Of a stretch of DNA of 64,000 nucleotides, positions 1 through 8,817 are shown one piece after another (within the stretch, counting starts at the first letter, position 1; each line of letters starts with the position of its first letter). Under the pieces are notes generated by a model. The model had not been told where the DNA came from and searched no databases. It saw only the letters and a list, made by a program, of their open reading frames with translations. The stretch is from Aquimarina brevivitae (GTDB taxonomy: Bacteria > Bacteroidota > Bacteroidia > Flavobacteriales > Flavobacteriaceae): positions 744,001 to 808,000 of the forward strand of contig NZ_SGXE01000001.1 of the NCBI RefSeq assembly GCF_004216895.1, read 5' to 3'. Both the position numbers and the translations under genes were made by a program.

Positions 1-1022
1 TGTTATTCCGTTTTGCATTGCATTATGATGATCTACTTAAAACTGCTGCTTTGGTTAATGTAACCCGGAAAAGGCTTTTGGTTAACAACGATGTTTTTTC
101 CGTTGATGTTGCGCTTGGCGATAATATACGGTATAATATTGATTACTATATCGATAAGGGGTATTACTGGAGTATAGGACTAAACTCTAGATATTATAAG
201 TTTGGTCGAAGTATAGATATAGATGTACTAGATCAATTCGGAGAACCCCCAACAACTACGGATATCAATAGCTTTAACGTAGATTACAGAGATTTTACCA
301 CAAGTATCTATTTTGAAACACTTTTGAAGCAAACCTTTTCTTTTGGGGTGGGAGCGGAATATAAAAGACTCCAAATTTTTTCTAATACGTTTGGAGAGGA
401 AGAGGATACTCCCAGGACGGTGTTTGATGATAGTGACTATTATAGTGTTTTTGGATATTTAAAGTTGGACACTTACGACAACAAGTATTTTCCTACTAAG
501 GGATTTTTATTTGAAGGAGATGTGCACGGGTATCTTCTTTCTTCGGATTTTACCAATTCGTTCAATCAATTCTCGATAGCAAAAGCAAATTTCGGCTACG
601 CCACGCCATTATCGGATAGGTTGTCTTTTAACCTTGGTTTAGAGGCCGGAACAAAAATTGGCAATACAGGAGTTTCTTCGCTAGACTTTTTATTGGGAGG
701 TTTTGGTGCTAAGATGGTAAATAACTTTATACCGTTTTATGGTTATGACTTCATCGGGATAACCGGTGAAAGTTTTGCTAAAGTTCTCGTGCACTTGGAT
801 TATGAATTATTCAACAAAAATCACCTTAATGCTTCAATAAACTATGCCAATGCAGGCAGTAAATTATTTAGTACGGGTGATTGGTTATCCTCGCCGGAGT
901 TCTCGGGTTATGCTCTTGGATATGGTGTGGAAACCTTTGCAGGTCCAATTCAGATAAAATATACCTACTCTCCTGAAGTAAAAGAGAGCCAATGGTTTTT
1001 TAGTGTAGGATTTTGGTTTTAA
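1..1022 (+). CDS. C-terminal part of an outer-membrane patatin/BamA-like beta-barrel protein (partial)
   Basis: The frame is open to the left edge (the codons before position 18 read without a stop), so this is the 3' part of a longer gene; a TTG at 18 is not its start. The visible ~340 residues alternate aromatic and polar residues like transmembrane beta strands, include a Y-D-K-Y-F-P-T-K-G turn typical of Omp85/BamA-type barrels, and end in a terminal Phe (GFWF), the usual outer-membrane insertion signal. The opening residues resemble the barrel of flavobacterial patatin-like phospholipase proteins, where a patatin domain precedes a surface-antigen barrel; the patatin part would lie outside the window. 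The outer-membrane location is well supported, the patatin assignment is inference. Confidence 0.65.
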   Translation, partial: LFRFALHYDDLLKTAALVNVTRKRLLVNNDVFSVDVALGDNIRYNIDYYIDKGYYWSIGLNSRYYKFGRSIDIDVLDQFGEPPTTTDINSFNVDYRDFTTSIYFETLLKQTFSFGVGAEYKRLQIFSNTFGEEEDTPRTVFDDSDYYSVFGYLKLDTYDNKYFPTKGFLFEGDVHGYLLSSDFTNSFNQFSIAKANFGYATPLSDRLSFNLGLEAGTKIGNTGVSSLDFLLGGFGAKMVNNFIPFYGYDFIGITGESFAKVLVHLDYELFNKNHLNASINYANAGSKLFSTGDWLSSPEFSGYALGYGVETFAGPIQIKYTYSPEVKESQWFFSVGFWF

Positions 1023-1219
1023 GAATCAGATTCAGGTATAAGATCTTCTGGTGGATGTGCTGAAAAAAAGTAATTTTTTTACGATATTTGTAATATTATG
1101 AGTCAATCTTGGCAAAATTTATTATTGCTTTTACACTACCTTATCAAAAGAAATCCTGAATAAGGAAGGTTTGCTATTTCCTAATAAGTAGTTCTGTATA
1201 ACCTTTATAATTAAAACTC

Positions 1220-2377
1220 ATGCCTTTTTATCATACGTTGGGAGAAATCCCTAAAAAACGACATACCATATTCAGAAAACCAAGTGGAGACCTGTATTAC
1301 GAACAATTATTTGGTACCATTGGTTTTGATGGAATGTCTACAAACATGTACCATCACCATCGTCCTACTCAAGTAAAAGAGATTAAAGGAAAATATGATG
1401 TAAGTCCAAATGTTGCGTTGAACAATAATATCCAATCCTATCGTTTTCACGGATTTAAAGTTAAAGCAGCAAATGATTATTTGGAGAGTAGAACTTGTGT
1501 ATTAACAAACAGTGATGTCAATATCATTTTAGCTGCACCTCAGGAATCTACGACTGACTATTTCTATAAAAATACGGATGCCGACGAGCTTATCTTTGTA
1601 CATAGAGGTAGTGGTAAGTTCAGAAGCCATTTAGGGAACATTGATTTTAAATACGGAGATTATGTATTGATTCCTAGGGGGACTATTTATAAATTAGATT
1701 TTGATACGACGGATAACCGATTGTTTATTGTTGAATCAAGGAGACCTATTTATACGCCTAAACGATACCGAAATTGGTTTGGACAACTGTTAGAGCATTC
1801 TCCATTCTGTGAGCGTGATTTACGTGCGCCCTACGAGTTAGAATCACACGATGAAAAAGGAGATTTTTTGATGAAGATAAAGAAGCAGGATGAAATTTTT
1901 GATATGGTATACGCTACCCACCCTTTTGATGTAGTGGGTTACGATGGATATAATTTTCCTTATGCTTTTTCCATTCACGATTTTGAACCCATCACCGGTA
2001 GAATTCATCAACCCCCACCAGTTCATCAAACTTTTGAAACGGATGCTTTTGTAGTATGTTCTTTTGTACCTAGGCTATATGATTATCATCCAGATTCAAT
2101 ACCAGCTCCTTATAATCACAGTAATATTGATAGTGATGAGGTGTTGTATTACGTAGATGGAGATTTTATGAGTAGAAATGATATCGATGCAGGTCATATT
2201 TCACTTCACCCTGCAGGAATCCCACATGGGCCACACCCTGGTGCTGTGGAACGAAGTATTGGTAAAGAAAAAACAGATGAGCTCGCCGTAATGGTCGATA
2301 CCTTTAAACCCTTGATGGTTACCAAGGAAGCCTTAGAAATAGCAGATGAAAAATATTATAAATCTTGGTTAGAATGA
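1220..2377 (+). CDS. hmgA: Homogentisate 1,2-dioxygenase
   Basis: Opens the ring of homogentisate to maleylacetoacetate in tyrosine/phenylalanine breakdown, using Fe(II) and O2 in the cytoplasm. The 385-residue protein has the double cupin layout. Iron ligands are visible as His300 and Glu307 in NHSNIDSDE and His336 in GIPHGPHPG, the family signature. It is shorter than the human enzyme (about 445) but normal for bacterial HmgA. The next gene on the same strand is 4-hydroxyphenylpyruvate dioxygenase, the preceding pathway step, 109 bp downstream, which supports the assignment. The start is an ATG with no competing upstream start. Confidence 0.95.
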   Translation: MPFYHTLGEIPKKRHTIFRKPSGDLYYEQLFGTIGFDGMSTNMYHHHRPTQVKEIKGKYDVSPNVALNNNIQSYRFHGFKVKAANDYLESRTCVLTNSDVNIILAAPQESTTDYFYKNTDADELIFVHRGSGKFRSHLGNIDFKYGDYVLIPRGTIYKLDFDTTDNRLFIVESRRPIYTPKRYRNWFGQLLEHSPFCERDLRAPYELESHDEKGDFLMKIKKQDEIFDMVYATHPFDVVGYDGYNFPYAFSIHDFEPITGRIHQPPPVHQTFETDAFVVCSFVPRLYDYHPDSIPAPYNHSNIDSDEVLYYVDGDFMSRNDIDAGHISLHPAGIPHGPHPGAVERSIGKEKTDELAVMVDTFKPLMVTKEALEIADEKYYKSWLE

Positions 2378-2486
2378 TGAGGTTAAGTGTTGAATATCTT
2401 TTTGCTCAAACTAGTGCGATGTGGTAATGATATGCTATAACGCACGGATTAAAAAAATATAATATTAAATCAAAATTTAGATCAAA

Positions 2487-3626
2487 ATGAATACAAATAT
2501 ATCACCACAAAATTTAGAAAAAGTTGTACCTCAAGCAGAAGATTTTCTACCATTATTAGGTACTGATTACGTAGAGCTTTATGTAGGTAATGCTAAGCAA
2601 GCGGCCTATTATTATCAAACTGCTTGGGGATTTCAACCTGTAGCCTATGCTGGTTTAGAAACAGGGATTAAGGATAGAGTTTCTTATGTGCTAGAGCAGG
2701 ATAAGATAAGGCTGGTACTAACCTCGCCACTGCAGCCAGATGGAGACATCAATAAACATATTAACGCACACGGGGATGGCGTAAAGGTAGTGGCACTTTG
2801 GGTAGACGATGCCACCAAAAGTTTTGAGGAAACTGTTAAACGAGGAGCAAAACCATATATGGAACCTACTACAGAAAAGGATGAACACGGAGAAGTAGTA
2901 CGTTCAGGGATCCATACTTATGGTGAAACGGTTCATATTTTTGTAGAAAGAAAAAATTATAACGGCGCCTTCTTACCTGGGTATAAAGCTTGGAACAAAC
3001 CTTATAAAACCAATACCGTTGGTTTAAAATACATTGACCATATGGTGGGTAATGTAGGTTGGAATGAGATGAATAAATGGTGTGAGTTTTATGCGAAGGT
3101 AATGGGGTTTGCACAGTTGGTTTCGTTTGATGATAAAGACATTTCTACGGAGTATACGGCATTGATGAGTAAAGTGATGAGTAACGGAAACGGTAGAATT
3201 AAATTCCCTATCAATGAACCAGCAGAAGGAAGAAAGAAATCTCAAATTGAAGAGTACATCGATTTTTATAAAGGAGCTGGGGTGCAACACATTGCAGTAG
3301 CCACGGATAATATCATAGAAACTGTATCCGAATTACAACGTAGAGGAGTAGAATTTTTAACCGTACCTGCAACCTACTATGACACGGTTTTAGATAGAGT
3401 AGGTGAAATTGATGAGGATTTGGAACCACTTAGAGAGCTTGGCATATTAATCGACCGCGATGATGAAGGGTACTTATTACAAATATTTACTAAACCTGTT
3501 TTAGACCGGCCAACTATGTTTTTTGAAATTATCCAAAGAAAAGGAGCGCAGTCTTTTGGAAAAGGAAATTTCAAAGCACTTTTTGAAGCAATTGAACGCG
3601 AACAGCAAGAAAGAGGTACTTTATAA
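2487..3626 (+). CDS. hppD: 4-Hydroxyphenylpyruvate dioxygenase
   Basis: Converts 4-hydroxyphenylpyruvate to homogentisate, the substrate of the neighbouring hmgA product. The 379-residue protein has two vicinal-oxygen-chelate domains: an N-terminal one beginning GTDYVELYVGNAKQAA and a catalytic C-terminal one beginning YIDHMVGNV. Candidate iron ligands are the His of DHMVGN, the His of VQHIAVAT and the Glu of FFEIIQRKG near the C terminus. Length and order match the family. It probably shares a transcript with hmgA. Confidence 0.95.
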   Translation: MNTNISPQNLEKVVPQAEDFLPLLGTDYVELYVGNAKQAAYYYQTAWGFQPVAYAGLETGIKDRVSYVLEQDKIRLVLTSPLQPDGDINKHINAHGDGVKVVALWVDDATKSFEETVKRGAKPYMEPTTEKDEHGEVVRSGIHTYGETVHIFVERKNYNGAFLPGYKAWNKPYKTNTVGLKYIDHMVGNVGWNEMNKWCEFYAKVMGFAQLVSFDDKDISTEYTALMSKVMSNGNGRIKFPINEPAEGRKKSQIEEYIDFYKGAGVQHIAVATDNIIETVSELQRRGVEFLTVPATYYDTVLDRVGEIDEDLEPLRELGILIDRDDEGYLLQIFTKPVLDRPTMFFEIIQRKGAQSFGKGNFKALFEAIEREQQERGTL

Positions 3627-3781
3627 AAACTGAATCAATTTTGAGGATATATGAATTTGAGGTACGATCGAGCTAGGTATATTAATATATTATAATTTTT
3701 AACGGTGTTTTTTGTTAAATTCAATAATAAAAAAACGTTTTCGGTTGATAATTATTCAAAAATGTTTGATATTTGTACCGT

Positions 3782-3889
3782 AAGTGGAGTGGTTACCACT
3801 TATACCAAAAACAATAATTATTCTCATAATTTAAGTTTTTAGTTGGTTAATAAAAGTAAAAAGAGAGCTGTGGTGGCTCTCTTTTTTTA
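3782..3889 (+). ncRNA. Candidate small RNA of about 110 nt
   Basis: A flavobacterial-type promoter (TTG, 20-nt spacer, GATATTTG) would start transcription near 3782. The predicted transcript opens with a stem of TAAGTGG with CCACTTA, continues through an AT-rich linker and ends in a strong terminator. No reading frame of useful length is present. A leader or attenuator of the downstream gene is the alternative, but the terminator lies 118 bp before the ATG. No homology is claimed. Confidence 0.35.
3861..3889 (+). terminator. Rho-independent terminator
   Basis: AGAGAGC and GGCTCTCT form a hairpin followed by seven or more T residues. It would end the candidate small RNA or the hmgA-hppD transcript. 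Confidence 0.7.
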
Positions 3890-4006
3890 TGGTACACTCC
3901 CATACGTTTTATATTATATTTTAATGTTTAGGTATTTATAGTACTTTTGGAATGGATATTGTAAATCAACTTAATACACAATAAAATTAAATAATACCCA
4001 AATACT

Positions 4007-4780
4007 ATGAGAGTACTTTTATTGCTCGCAATGATGATAACTTTTCCTGTATTGGCACAGGATAAACACGAGGCCTTCGATTCAGGAGAGTGGTTTCAAT
4101 TTAGGATCCATTATGGTGTTTTTACAGCAAGTTACGCTACGCTAGAAGTTAAAGATGACATTATAGATGGAAAACCTGTATATCATATTGAAGGTGCAGG
4201 TAAATCTTCAGGTTTTCTGAGTTTGTTTTTTAAAGTCGAAGACTATTATGAAACATATATAGATAAAGATAAGGTGATGCCTTATCGTTTTATTAGAAAG
4301 ATTAACGAAGGAGGTTATACGAAGGATATTGAAATTAATTTTGACCATGACGCTAAAGAGGCATTAGTACACGATAAAAAACACAAAACAAAAAAGACAG
4401 TTTCCCTCAAAGATAATGTGCAGGATATGGTTTCTTCCTTCTATTATCTCAGAAATAATATCGATGTATCTTCTCTAAAAAAAGGAGAATCTCATTATGT
4501 AAATATGTTTTTTGATAGTGAAAATTATCAATTTAAGCTTAAATTTTTAGGTCGAGAAGTAATTAAAACCAAGATGGGTAAGATAGCCTGTCTAAAATTT
4601 AGACCCTATGTACAAGCAGATCGTGTATTTAAAGAAGAAGAGAGTATGACCGTTTGGATAAGTGACGACGACAATAGGATGCCAGTAAAAATAAAAGCAG
4701 ATATACTAGTTGGATCTATAGAAGCAGATCTTAATGCTTTTAAAGGATTAAAACACCCTTTTAAAATTATTGTTGAATAA
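4007..4780 (+). CDS. DUF3108-type periplasmic or cell-envelope protein
   Basis: A 257-residue protein with a signal peptide (MRVLLLLAMMITFPVLAQ). The mature part is beta-rich and matches the DUF3108 pattern: GEWFQFRIHYG near the start, a DYYETYID segment, and a C-terminal VWISDDDNRMPVKIKA motif shared by envelope proteins of unknown function. It is the first gene of a tight run (stop TAA directly followed by the ATG of the tryptophan dioxygenase gene), so co-transcription is very likely. Its molecular role is not known; a role in outer-membrane homeostasis is only an inference from the fold. Confidence 0.8.
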   Translation: MRVLLLLAMMITFPVLAQDKHEAFDSGEWFQFRIHYGVFTASYATLEVKDDIIDGKPVYHIEGAGKSSGFLSLFFKVEDYYETYIDKDKVMPYRFIRKINEGGYTKDIEINFDHDAKEALVHDKKHKTKKTVSLKDNVQDMVSSFYYLRNNIDVSSLKKGESHYVNMFFDSENYQFKLKFLGREVIKTKMGKIACLKFRPYVQADRVFKEEESMTVWISDDDNRMPVKIKADILVGSIEADLNAFKGLKHPFKIIVE

Positions 4781-5746
4781 ATGAACGAACCAATCAAACC
4801 CGAAATTGTTGATAAAATTCGGCAATTAGAAACTAAATTTAAAAACTCTGGTCAAGATTTAGGATCTTATCTAGACGGACTATTGCACGATAGATATTTA
4901 ACGTATTGGGATTATATTCATCTCGATACTTTGTTAAGCTTACAAATACCTAGAACCCATTTTCCTGACGAGGAGATTTTTATCACCTATCACCAAATAA
5001 CAGAGCTTTATTTTAAGTTGATCATACACGAGCTCAAGCAAATTATAGACGATAAGTTACAAAATGCTTCCTTTTTTACCGAACGCTTGGAGCGTGTCAA
5101 TCGTTATTTTAGAATACTAATTGACTCTTTTGATGTGATGATTCGAGGGATGGAGAAGGATCAATTTTTAAAATATAGAATGTCACTACTACCAGCTAGT
5201 GGTTTTCAGTCGGTACAGTTTAGATTGATCGAAATTTATGCTACTCCATTGTATCATTTAGTGGGTGCACAGGAACGCAGTGATTTTGATGAACAAAACT
5301 CTTTAGAAGAAGTTTTTGAACATTTGTATTGGAAATCTGGTGCTACTGATATCAAAACTGGAGAGAAAACCTTAACACTAAAGCAATTTGAATATCGATA
5401 TACTCCGCGAATGATGCGAATTGCTAAAGAGGTTCAGTCCAGTACGATTTATCATAAATATCTTGATTTACCCGAAAAGGAGCGAAATAATGTGGAGCTT
5501 ATCAAAGCTTTGCGTACTTTTGACACCAATGTGAATATTAATTGGTTATTAATGCATATGGGTGCCGCCTTTCGATATTTAAATAAAGAAAAAGGTGAGG
5601 TATTAGCAACCGGTGGAACAAATTGGAAAAGTTTTCTACCACCTAGTTTTCAAAAAATTCATTTCTTTCCTAATTTATGGTCTGAAGCAGAAAAAGAAGA
5701 TTGGGGCAAGCAATGGGTTACCCATCAGTTTAACACCACAAAATAA
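4781..5746 (+). CDS. kynA: Tryptophan 2,3-dioxygenase
   Basis: Haem enzyme that cleaves the indole ring of tryptophan to N-formylkynurenine, the first step of the kynurenine pathway. The 321-residue sequence shows the family blocks: DYIHLDTLLSLQ near residue 46, FITYHQITELYFKLIIHEL with the distal-pocket His, FQSVQFRLIE, and TGGTNWKSFLPPSFQ near the C terminus. The ATG abuts the stop of the DUF3108 gene, implying translational coupling. No other kynurenine-pathway genes are in the window. Confidence 0.93.
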   Translation: MNEPIKPEIVDKIRQLETKFKNSGQDLGSYLDGLLHDRYLTYWDYIHLDTLLSLQIPRTHFPDEEIFITYHQITELYFKLIIHELKQIIDDKLQNASFFTERLERVNRYFRILIDSFDVMIRGMEKDQFLKYRMSLLPASGFQSVQFRLIEIYATPLYHLVGAQERSDFDEQNSLEEVFEHLYWKSGATDIKTGEKTLTLKQFEYRYTPRMMRIAKEVQSSTIYHKYLDLPEKERNNVELIKALRTFDTNVNINWLLMHMGAAFRYLNKEKGEVLATGGTNWKSFLPPSFQKIHFFPNLWSEAEKEDWGKQWVTHQFNTTK

Positions 5747-5754
5747 TTGATCAG

Positions 5755-7002
5755 TTGAAGAAAATTGGTTTCCTACTACTTGTAGTAGTATTGTTTTCGT
5801 GTCAGAAAGAAAAAGAAAAAAAGAAAGTTGAACCCTCACCTAAAGTGGAACAGCCAAAACCACCTGTAGTAAAGGAGTTTGGTTTTAATGTGGATGATTT
5901 TACCGTGGTAAAAGACACAATAAAACCTGGCGATAGTTTTGGGGAAATCCTAGACAATCACGGGGTTAGTAGAGGTAAAGTTTTTGAAATAGCTACTAAA
6001 ATTAAAGATACGTTTAATGTAACCCGTATCCAGGCAGGAAAACCTTACGTGCTTTTTAAATCTAAAGACACTTCTCAGACTGCACAGATATTTGTTTACC
6101 AGGATAATGAAATTGATTATACCGTAGTTGATTTTAGAGATAGCATTATAGCCACTAAAAATAAGAAGCCAGTAACACTTGTTGAAAAGGTAGCTTCAGG
6201 TGTCATAGAGAGTAGTTTGTTGCAAACTTTTGATGATATTGATGTCAATAGTTTAGTAGCTTATCGAATGGCTGATATTTACGCTTGGACGATTGATTTT
6301 ACACGGTTAGAATCTGGGGATGAATTTAAAGTTATTTATACCGAGAAGTATATCGAAGATACGATCCCTGCTGGTATCGATCAGATCAAAGCTACCTATT
6401 TTAAGCATAGAGGCAAGCCTATTTATGCCTTTAGGTTTGAACACGATTCTTTAGATCAAGGATTTGATTTTTATGATCATGAGGCGGATAATCTCCGAAG
6501 AGCATTTTTAAGAGCACCAGTTAAGTTTAGTAGAATATCATCCAGGTATAATCTAAGGAGGCGGATTAAATATTATGGCAATAGAATTAGACCCCATAAA
6601 GGAACTGATTTTGCAGCCCCTATAGGTACGCCAATATTGGCTACCGCAGATGGAATTGTCACCAAATCCGAGCGTAAGGGAGGTAATGGTAAATATGTGA
6701 AGATAAGGCATAATGCTACTTATGATACACAGTATCTTCATATGAGTAGGCAGGCTGTAAAAGTAGGTCAATACGTTCGTCAAGGTGATGTCATAGGCTA
6801 TATTGGAATGACTGGAAATACTAGTGGACCCCACGTTTGTTATCGCTTTTGGAAAAACGGAAGGCAAGTAGATCCATTTAAACAGGACTTACCGGCATCG
6901 AAACCCTTGTCCGAAAAATTAAAACCAGAATTCTTTGAAATGATAAAACCTATTCGCCAAAAATTGGATAGTATACAACTCAAAAAACAAGAAATTTTAT
7001 AA
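5755..7002 (+). CDS. M23 family peptidoglycan-peptidase lipoprotein
   Basis: Probable cell-wall endopeptidase of 415 residues. It starts with TTG eight bases after kynA; the N terminus has a lipoprotein signal (LFSC lipobox) followed by a Lys/Glu-rich tether. A middle domain precedes the C-terminal LytM/M23 domain at about residues 270-380, which has RPHKGTDFAAPIGTPI (first zinc His and Asp), QYLHMS, and GPHVCYRFW. In the last motif the usual HxH is HxC; I recall this as common in Bacteroidetes M23 proteins, with Cys replacing the second His. It sits two bases before the pgi start. Confidence 0.88.
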   Translation: MKKIGFLLLVVVLFSCQKEKEKKKVEPSPKVEQPKPPVVKEFGFNVDDFTVVKDTIKPGDSFGEILDNHGVSRGKVFEIATKIKDTFNVTRIQAGKPYVLFKSKDTSQTAQIFVYQDNEIDYTVVDFRDSIIATKNKKPVTLVEKVASGVIESSLLQTFDDIDVNSLVAYRMADIYAWTIDFTRLESGDEFKVIYTEKYIEDTIPAGIDQIKATYFKHRGKPIYAFRFEHDSLDQGFDFYDHEADNLRRAFLRAPVKFSRISSRYNLRRRIKYYGNRIRPHKGTDFAAPIGTPILATADGIVTKSERKGGNGKYVKIRHNATYDTQYLHMSRQAVKVGQYVRQGDVIGYIGMTGNTSGPHVCYRFWKNGRQVDPFKQDLPASKPLSEKLKPEFFEMIKPIRQKLDSIQLKKQEIL

Positions 7003-7003
7003 C

Positions 7004-8641
7004 ATGGCATTACCAACTATAAACCCAACCACCACCAAAGCCTGGAAAAAATTATCAGACCACCACGAGATAATAAAAAGGAAACACCTCAAAGAACTTT
7101 TTGAAACCAACCCACAGCGAGCAGAGCAATTATCCATTTCTTGGAATGATTTCTATGTAGATTTTTCAAAAAATCGAATAGACAATACAACTATGGAATT
7201 GTTGCTTCAATTGGCCGAAGAAACCAAGCTAAAAGAAGCAATGACAACTTATTTCGGTGGAGAAACTATTAACCAGACCGAAGGAAGAGCTGTTATGCAT
7301 ACTGCCTTACGAAATAGTACAGCTCAAGAAGTTTTGATAGAAGAAATTAATGTGATTCCTGAGGTAGCACAGGTAAAGCAAAAAATTAAAACCTTTAGCG
7401 AGCAAATTATCAATGGTGAACTAAAAGGACATACCGGTAAAGCCTTTACAGATATTGTTAATATTGGAATTGGAGGTTCGGATTTAGGACCAGCGATGGT
7501 AACCGAAGCCTTGGAGTTTTATAAAAATCATTTGAACGTACACTTCATCTCTAACGTAGATGGGGACCATGTGCATCAAAATTTAAAAAAGTTAAATACA
7601 GAAACTACCTTGTTTATTGTCGTTTCTAAAAGCTTTGGTACTCAAGAAACCTTATCTAATGCCATCACTGCAAGAAATTGGTTCATCGATAAAGTATCAA
7701 AGGATGCTGTAGGAAAGCATTTTGTTGCGGTGTCTAGTAATATACAGAAGGTTGTAGATTTTGGAATTGAAGAGGATAATATATTTCCCTTATGGGATTG
7801 GGTAGGTGGACGATTTTCATTGTGGAGCGCCGTTGGATTGTCAATTAGTATTTCATTAGGCTACGATAATTTTGAAAAACTGCTAGAGGGGGCATACCAA
7901 ATGGATGTTCATTTTAAGGATACTCCTTTTAAAGAAAACATCCCAGTTGTACTGGCTTTATTGAGTATATGGTATAATAATTTCTTCGAAGCAGAAAGCG
8001 AAGCCATAATTCCGTATTCTCAATACTTACATCGATTGCCGGCATACTTGCAGCAGGGAATTATGGAAAGCAATGGTAAAAGTGTAGACCGCAACGGAGA
8101 TAGGGTCGATTACCAAACCGGTACCATTATTTGGGGCGAACCAGGTACAAACGCACAGCACGCTTTTTTTCAGCTAATTCACCAAGGAACTAAATTGATA
8201 CCTGCAGAATTTATTGGCTTTAAAAAGTCGCTTTTTGGCGATCAAGAACATCAGGATAAGTTAATGGCTAACTTTTTTGCTCAAACCGAAGCCTTGATGA
8301 ACGGCAAGTCAAAAAAAGAAGTATTGGCTGAACTCGAAACAAAAAATCTTTCCCAAGAAAAGATAGAACAACTGCTCCCGTTTAAAGTTTTTGACGGTAA
8401 CAAACCCACCACTACCTTGTTAATAGATCAACTTACTCCAGAATCTTTGGGTGCCTTAATTGCGATGTACGAGCAACGCATTTTTGTACAGGGTATAATC
8501 TGGAATATTTTTAGCTATGACCAATGGGGCGTAGAATTGGGCAAACAATTGGCAGATACCATCCTTAATGAAGTTGATAAAAAGGAATTAGGCAAACATG
8601 ATGATTCTACAATAAATCTGTTAAAATATTATCTAAGCTAA
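7004..8641 (+). CDS. pgi: Glucose-6-phosphate isomerase
   Basis: Interconverts glucose-6-phosphate and fructose-6-phosphate in the cytoplasm. The 545-residue protein has the classic features: IGIGGSDLGPAMVTEAL (sugar-phosphate loop), VSKSFGTQETL, WDWVGGRFSLWSAVGL with the conserved Arg, and a C-terminal SYDQWGVELGK signature. The length is typical of the long proteobacterial/eukaryotic form. It ends an operon with DUF3108, kynA and the M23 gene; its catalytic role has no clear link to them. Confidence 0.97.
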   Translation: MALPTINPTTTKAWKKLSDHHEIIKRKHLKELFETNPQRAEQLSISWNDFYVDFSKNRIDNTTMELLLQLAEETKLKEAMTTYFGGETINQTEGRAVMHTALRNSTAQEVLIEEINVIPEVAQVKQKIKTFSEQIINGELKGHTGKAFTDIVNIGIGGSDLGPAMVTEALEFYKNHLNVHFISNVDGDHVHQNLKKLNTETTLFIVVSKSFGTQETLSNAITARNWFIDKVSKDAVGKHFVAVSSNIQKVVDFGIEEDNIFPLWDWVGGRFSLWSAVGLSISISLGYDNFEKLLEGAYQMDVHFKDTPFKENIPVVLALLSIWYNNFFEAESEAIIPYSQYLHRLPAYLQQGIMESNGKSVDRNGDRVDYQTGTIIWGEPGTNAQHAFFQLIHQGTKLIPAEFIGFKKSLFGDQEHQDKLMANFFAQTEALMNGKSKKEVLAELETKNLSQEKIEQLLPFKVFDGNKPTTTLLIDQLTPESLGALIAMYEQRIFVQGIIWNIFSYDQWGVELGKQLADTILNEVDKKELGKHDDSTINLLKYYLS

Positions 8642-8731
8642 AATAAATCGGTTAATAACTTTTTGATAACAACAAAATGCTTAAAATCAATTAAGTATAT
8701 AGAAATTGTAATTTTATACCCTCAAATGTTT

Positions 8732-8749
8732 ACGTTAAAATTTTAACGT
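8732..8749. promoter_or_regulatory. 18-bp perfect palindrome upstream of the TonB receptor gene
   Basis: ACGTTAAAATTTTAACGT lies about 70 bp before the ATG of the TonB-dependent receptor gene. Its position just upstream of the likely promoter suggests a repressor or activator operator. The binding protein is unknown. Confidence 0.5.
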
Positions 8750-8817
8750 TAAGATAAAGTATAATTGCACAAAGATTTGTTCTTTTGCGGCGAAATTATT
8801 AACTCAATAACTATATA

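Larger units (their letters stand above)
3627..4006. other. Intergenic region with a possible small RNA
   Basis: This 380-bp gap between hppD and the DUF3108 gene has no convincing protein gene. It contains a promoter-like TTG (3745-3747) and ATATTTG (3769-3775) 20 bases apart, a hairpin just downstream and a terminator at 3861-3889; see the separate entries. The remaining ~115 bp before 4007 is AT-rich with nothing else recognised. Confidence 0.5.
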
